23,493 nt of DNA from assembly GCA_028871195.1 (NCBI GenBank), contig JAGWNT010000064.1, positions 1-23,493 of the forward strand, written 5' to 3'. The notes below the pieces were generated by a model. That model worked only from the letters and a program-made list of their open reading frames with translations. It searched no databases and was not told the origin of the DNA. Shown here in pieces: positions 21,468 to 23,493 of this stretch (its first letter is position 1; each line of letters opens with the position of its first letter). Origin of the DNA: REEB85 sp018971455 (lineage in GTDB: Bacteria > Pseudomonadota > Alphaproteobacteria > Acetobacterales > Acetobacteraceae). Position numbers and translations under genes: made by a program.

Positions 21468-22489
21468 GGCAGCTGGCGCAGCCAGCGCCGCACGGTGGCC
21501 TGGGTGGTCATCCAGCCGATCACGGCGGCGATGGCCGGCAGCGCCGGCAGGGCGAGCCACAGCTCGGCCGGCAGCGCGCCGAGAAACGACGCCAGCAGCG
21601 CGCCCGCCGGGCCTGCTCCCATGCCGTCCGCCGCCGAGGGGGCTGGTGGGGCGCCGCCCATGCCGGCGGCGAAGGGGGCGGCGAGATGGGCCAGCAGCAG
21701 CAGCACCGGCGTCGCGGCGAGCGCGCCGCCAGTCGCGCCGCCGGCGGCCAGCATCGTCGCGCGGCGGGCAAAGCGGTGGGTGATGTAGCCGTCGCTGGCG
21801 CCGAGGCCGTGGACGATCTCGATGGCGTCGCGCCGCGCCGCCAGCCCCGCGCGGGTGGCCACGGCGATCACCGCGGCGGCGACCAGGGCGACGATCAGCA
21901 GCGCCGCCCAGGCGCAGGCCTGCAGGCTGCGCGCCAGCCGCGCCAGCCGGCGCACCCACACGCCGTGATCCTCGGCCAGCGTGCCGGGGGCGGCGTGGTC
22001 GAGCTCGGCGGACAGCGCCGGCAGGTCCGGCCCGTCGCCCATCAGCCGGACCGCGATCACCGCCGGCAGCGGCAGCGCGGGGTGGCTTGCCGCGTCGCCG
22101 AGCCATGGGCGCAGCAGGGCGGCCAGTTCCTGCGGATCGAGCGTCCGCGCCGAGGCGATGCCGGGGGTGCCGCGCAGGACGGCGAGCACGCGGGTGACCG
22201 CGGCGGTGTCGGCCTCCGCCGTGGCGCCGTGCGGCACCTGCACCGTCATCGAGGCGGCCGCGCCCTGCTGCCAGTGCCGCGCCAGGGCGGCCGCGCCGGC
22301 GGCGCCGGCCAGCGCGAGGGCGGCGAGGAACGCCATGGCGGCGACCAGCAGCGGCAGCATGCGCTCGCCGAGCGCGCGGCGCAGGCCGAGATCGTCGAAT
22401 CCGGCCGGGCGCAGGCTCGCCGGGCGTGCGGCCGGGTCACGCGGGTCGGCGAGGCGGCGCCCGGACTGGCGGGCGCGGGACCTAGCCAT
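21464..22489 (-). CDS. ftsX: FtsX-like cell-division ABC permease
   Basis: A 341-residue FtsX-type permease: a cytoplasmic N terminus, membrane helix 1 (about 45-68), an extracytoplasmic domain of roughly 110 residues, then three more helices (about 185-210, 240-265, 295-325). FtsEX transmits ATP-driven change across the membrane to control peptidoglycan hydrolases at the division site. The loop before the last helix is rich in Gly, Ala, Pro and Met (MGGAPPAPSAADGMGAG). ATG 22489 overlaps the ftsE stop by 8 bp; an in-frame ATG at 22507 is also possible. No ribosome binding site decides between them. The identity rests on topology and on the adjacent ftsE. Confidence 0.87.
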   Translation of the reverse strand: MARSRARQSGRRLADPRDPAARPASLRPAGFDDLGLRRALGERMLPLLVAAMAFLAALALAGAAGAAALARHWQQGAAASMTVQVPHGATAEADTAAVTRVLAVLRGTPGIASARTLDPQELAALLRPWLGDAASHPALPLPAVIAVRLMGDGPDLPALSAELDHAAPGTLAEDHGVWVRRLARLARSLQACAWAALLIVALVAAAVIAVATRAGLAARRDAIEIVHGLGASDGYITHRFARRATMLAAGGATGGALAATPVLLLLAHLAAPFAAGMGGAPPAPSAADGMGAGPAGALLASFLGALPAELWLALPALPAIAAVIGWMTTQATVRRWLRQLP

Positions 22490-23153
22490 CCTCGACCAGC
22501 CAGCCATGGTGCAGGCGCAGCTGCGGCCCGGGGTGGCGGGCGACCAGCGCGTCGTTGTGCGAGGCGACGATGACGGTGGCGCCGAGGCGGTTCATTTCCT
22601 TGAGCAGCTTCATCAGCCGCTCGGCCTGGACGTCGTCGAGATTGCCGGTGGGCTCGTCGGCGAGCAGCAGGTTGGGCCGGCCGACCACGGCGCGGGCGAT
22701 GGCGACGCGCTGCTGCTCGCCGCCGGAGAGCTCGGCCGGCAGGGCGGCGAGCCGCTTGCCGAGCCCGACCCAGCGCAGCATTTCGGTGACGTCGGCGCGG
22801 ATCTGCCCTTCCGGCCGGCCGGCGATACGCAGCGGCAGGGCCACATTGTCGTAGGCCGAGAGGTGGGCGAGCAGGCGGAAATCCTGGAACACCATGCCGA
22901 TGCGCCGGCGCAGCAGCGGCAGGACACGGCGGGGTGCGGCGCCGATATCCTCGCCGAGCAGTTCGAGCCGCCCGCCGGTCGGCCGAACGGCGAGATGGAG
23001 CAGGCGCAGCAGCGAGGATTTGCCCGCGCCGGACGGGCCGAGCAGCCAGCGGAAGCCGCCCTCGGGAATGTGGCAGGTGATGTCGCGCAGCACCTCGGGG
23101 CCGGGCTGGTCGGCCGGGCCGTAATGCAGGCCGACGGATTCGAGCCGGATCAT
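22482..23153 (-). CDS. ftsE: FtsE-like cell-division ABC transporter ATPase
   Basis: A 223-residue ABC ATPase of the usual FtsE length. Walker A is GPSGAGKS (39-46), the Q-loop Gln is Gln90 (GMVFQD), the signature is LSGGEQQR (142-149), Walker B is LLLADEP (162-168) and the switch His is His199 (VASHND). The start MIRLESVGLHYG at 23153 is where FtsE proteins begin; a frame extending to 23318 is only a high-GC artefact. It is the first gene of ftsE-ftsX-DUF218-plsC and faces a divergent zinc-ribbon gene across 157 bp. Confidence 0.94.
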   Translation of the reverse strand: MIRLESVGLHYGPADQPGPEVLRDITCHIPEGGFRWLLGPSGAGKSSLLRLLHLAVRPTGGRLELLGEDIGAAPRRVLPLLRRRIGMVFQDFRLLAHLSAYDNVALPLRIAGRPEGQIRADVTEMLRWVGLGKRLAALPAELSGGEQQRVAIARAVVGRPNLLLADEPTGNLDDVQAERLMKLLKEMNRLGATVIVASHNDALVARHPGPQLRLHHGWLVEDG

Positions 23154-23310
23154 GCTGCGACCAGGGTCGGCACGGTGCGGGGGAGCGAAGCGGCGGGCGG
23201 CGGCATGGCCTCTTGTGCCATCATTGCCCGGCGTCCGAAAGCGCGCCGGTGGCGCTGTTGCCACGCCGCCCGCGCTCCCGCAGGATCGGCCGATCACGAG
23301 AGAGTGGCGC
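23154..23310. other. Divergent intergenic region between ftsE and the zinc-ribbon gene
   Basis: This 157-bp GC-rich region must hold promoters for both directions. No convincing -10/-35 pair or strong dyad is visible by eye. Confidence 0.4.
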
Positions 23311-23493
23311 ATGCGCATCGTCTGCCCAGGCTGCGAGGCCGTCTATGAGATTCCGCCCGCCGTGCTGGCCACGCCGGGGCGGCGGCTGCGCTGCGCGCGC
23401 TGCGCCCATGAATGGCGGCCGGCCGACGCCCCGCCGCCCGAGCAGGCTTCATCGCCCGAGGCCCCTCCGTTGCCCGAGCGGGAGCACGGGCCC
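23311..23493 (+). CDS. MJ0042-type zinc-ribbon protein (partial, runs off the window)
   Basis: The first 61 codons of a gene cut by the window end, with no stop. The N terminus carries a zinc ribbon, MRIVCPGCEAVYEIP then CARCAHEW, with ligands Cys5, Cys8, Cys28 and Cys31 and a following Trp. A Pro/Glu-rich linker follows. In alphaproteobacteria such proteins often have this ribbon at the start, a low-complexity middle and a membrane helix near the end, but only the first two parts can be seen. It is transcribed away from ftsE, a common neighbour arrangement. The function is unknown. Confidence 0.85.
   Translation, partial: MRIVCPGCEAVYEIPPAVLATPGRRLRCARCAHEWRPADAPPPEQASSPEAPPLPEREHGP

Noticed and set aside
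23154..23318. A 55-residue extension of FtsE
   Set aside because: FtsE proteins start at the MIRLESV region; the extension overlaps the divergent zinc-ribbon start and has no conserved features.

Overview
This is a 23.5 kb piece of a high-GC chromosome, almost certainly from an alphaproteobacterium. The likeliest family is Acetobacteraceae or a close Rhodospirillales relative. That placement is inferred from gene content and order: an ftsE-ftsX-DUF218-plsC run with a divergent MJ0042 zinc-ribbon gene, a DUF2125 gene, NfuA next to a RutE-type reductase, and a tsaB-rimI pair. No transposase, integrase, phage gene or CRISPR array is visible. Coding density is high and no gap between genes exceeds about 160 bp.

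The left half (1-9.9 kb) is accessory and catabolic. It starts with the tail of an unidentified gene, an SDR protein that lacks the usual YxxxK catalytic pair, an amidase-signature hydrolase, and an orphan family-5 (oligopeptide-type) periplasmic binding protein. A tRNA-Thr(CGU) with a clear promoter follows. Next come a DapA-like aldolase/lyase (minus) and a divergent IclR regulator (plus). Their shared 145-bp intergenic region carries two matching dyads, GTTCC-N7-GG(A/G)AC, exactly 50 bp apart. Then a tight five-gene minus-strand operon runs 9922 to 6042: ketopantoate-reductase-like, VOC/glyoxalase-like, MaoC hydratase, CaiB/BaiF CoA-transferase, and shikimate-dehydrogenase-like. A divergent LysR regulator faces it. 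The operon looks like a CoA-dependent acid catabolic pathway of unknown substrate.

The middle (11.1-17.4 kb, plus strand) holds an unusual NRAMP-family transporter (DPSG and ISPY in place of DPGN and MPH), an MFS transporter, NfuA, a RutE-like nitroreductase-fold enzyme preceded by two perfect AT-rich palindromes, and a coupled tsaB-rimI-ampG-like run. The ampG-like gene overlaps tail to tail with a second DapA-like gene (minus), a clear paralogue of the first.

The right end (17.4-23.5 kb, minus strand) holds that second DapA-like gene, a large palindrome, a stand-alone ACT-domain protein, a DUF2125 protein with a dyad-rich promoter region, a rho-independent terminator, and the envelope operon ftsE-ftsX-DUF218-plsC. 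A divergent zinc-ribbon protein is cut by the window end.

The best candidates for undescribed biology are the LysR-controlled CoA operon, the paired non-canonical DapA-like enzymes with their IclR operator architecture, the SDR without YxxxK, and the stacked palindromes in front of DUF2125. All functional statements come from reading motifs by eye; no database search was run.
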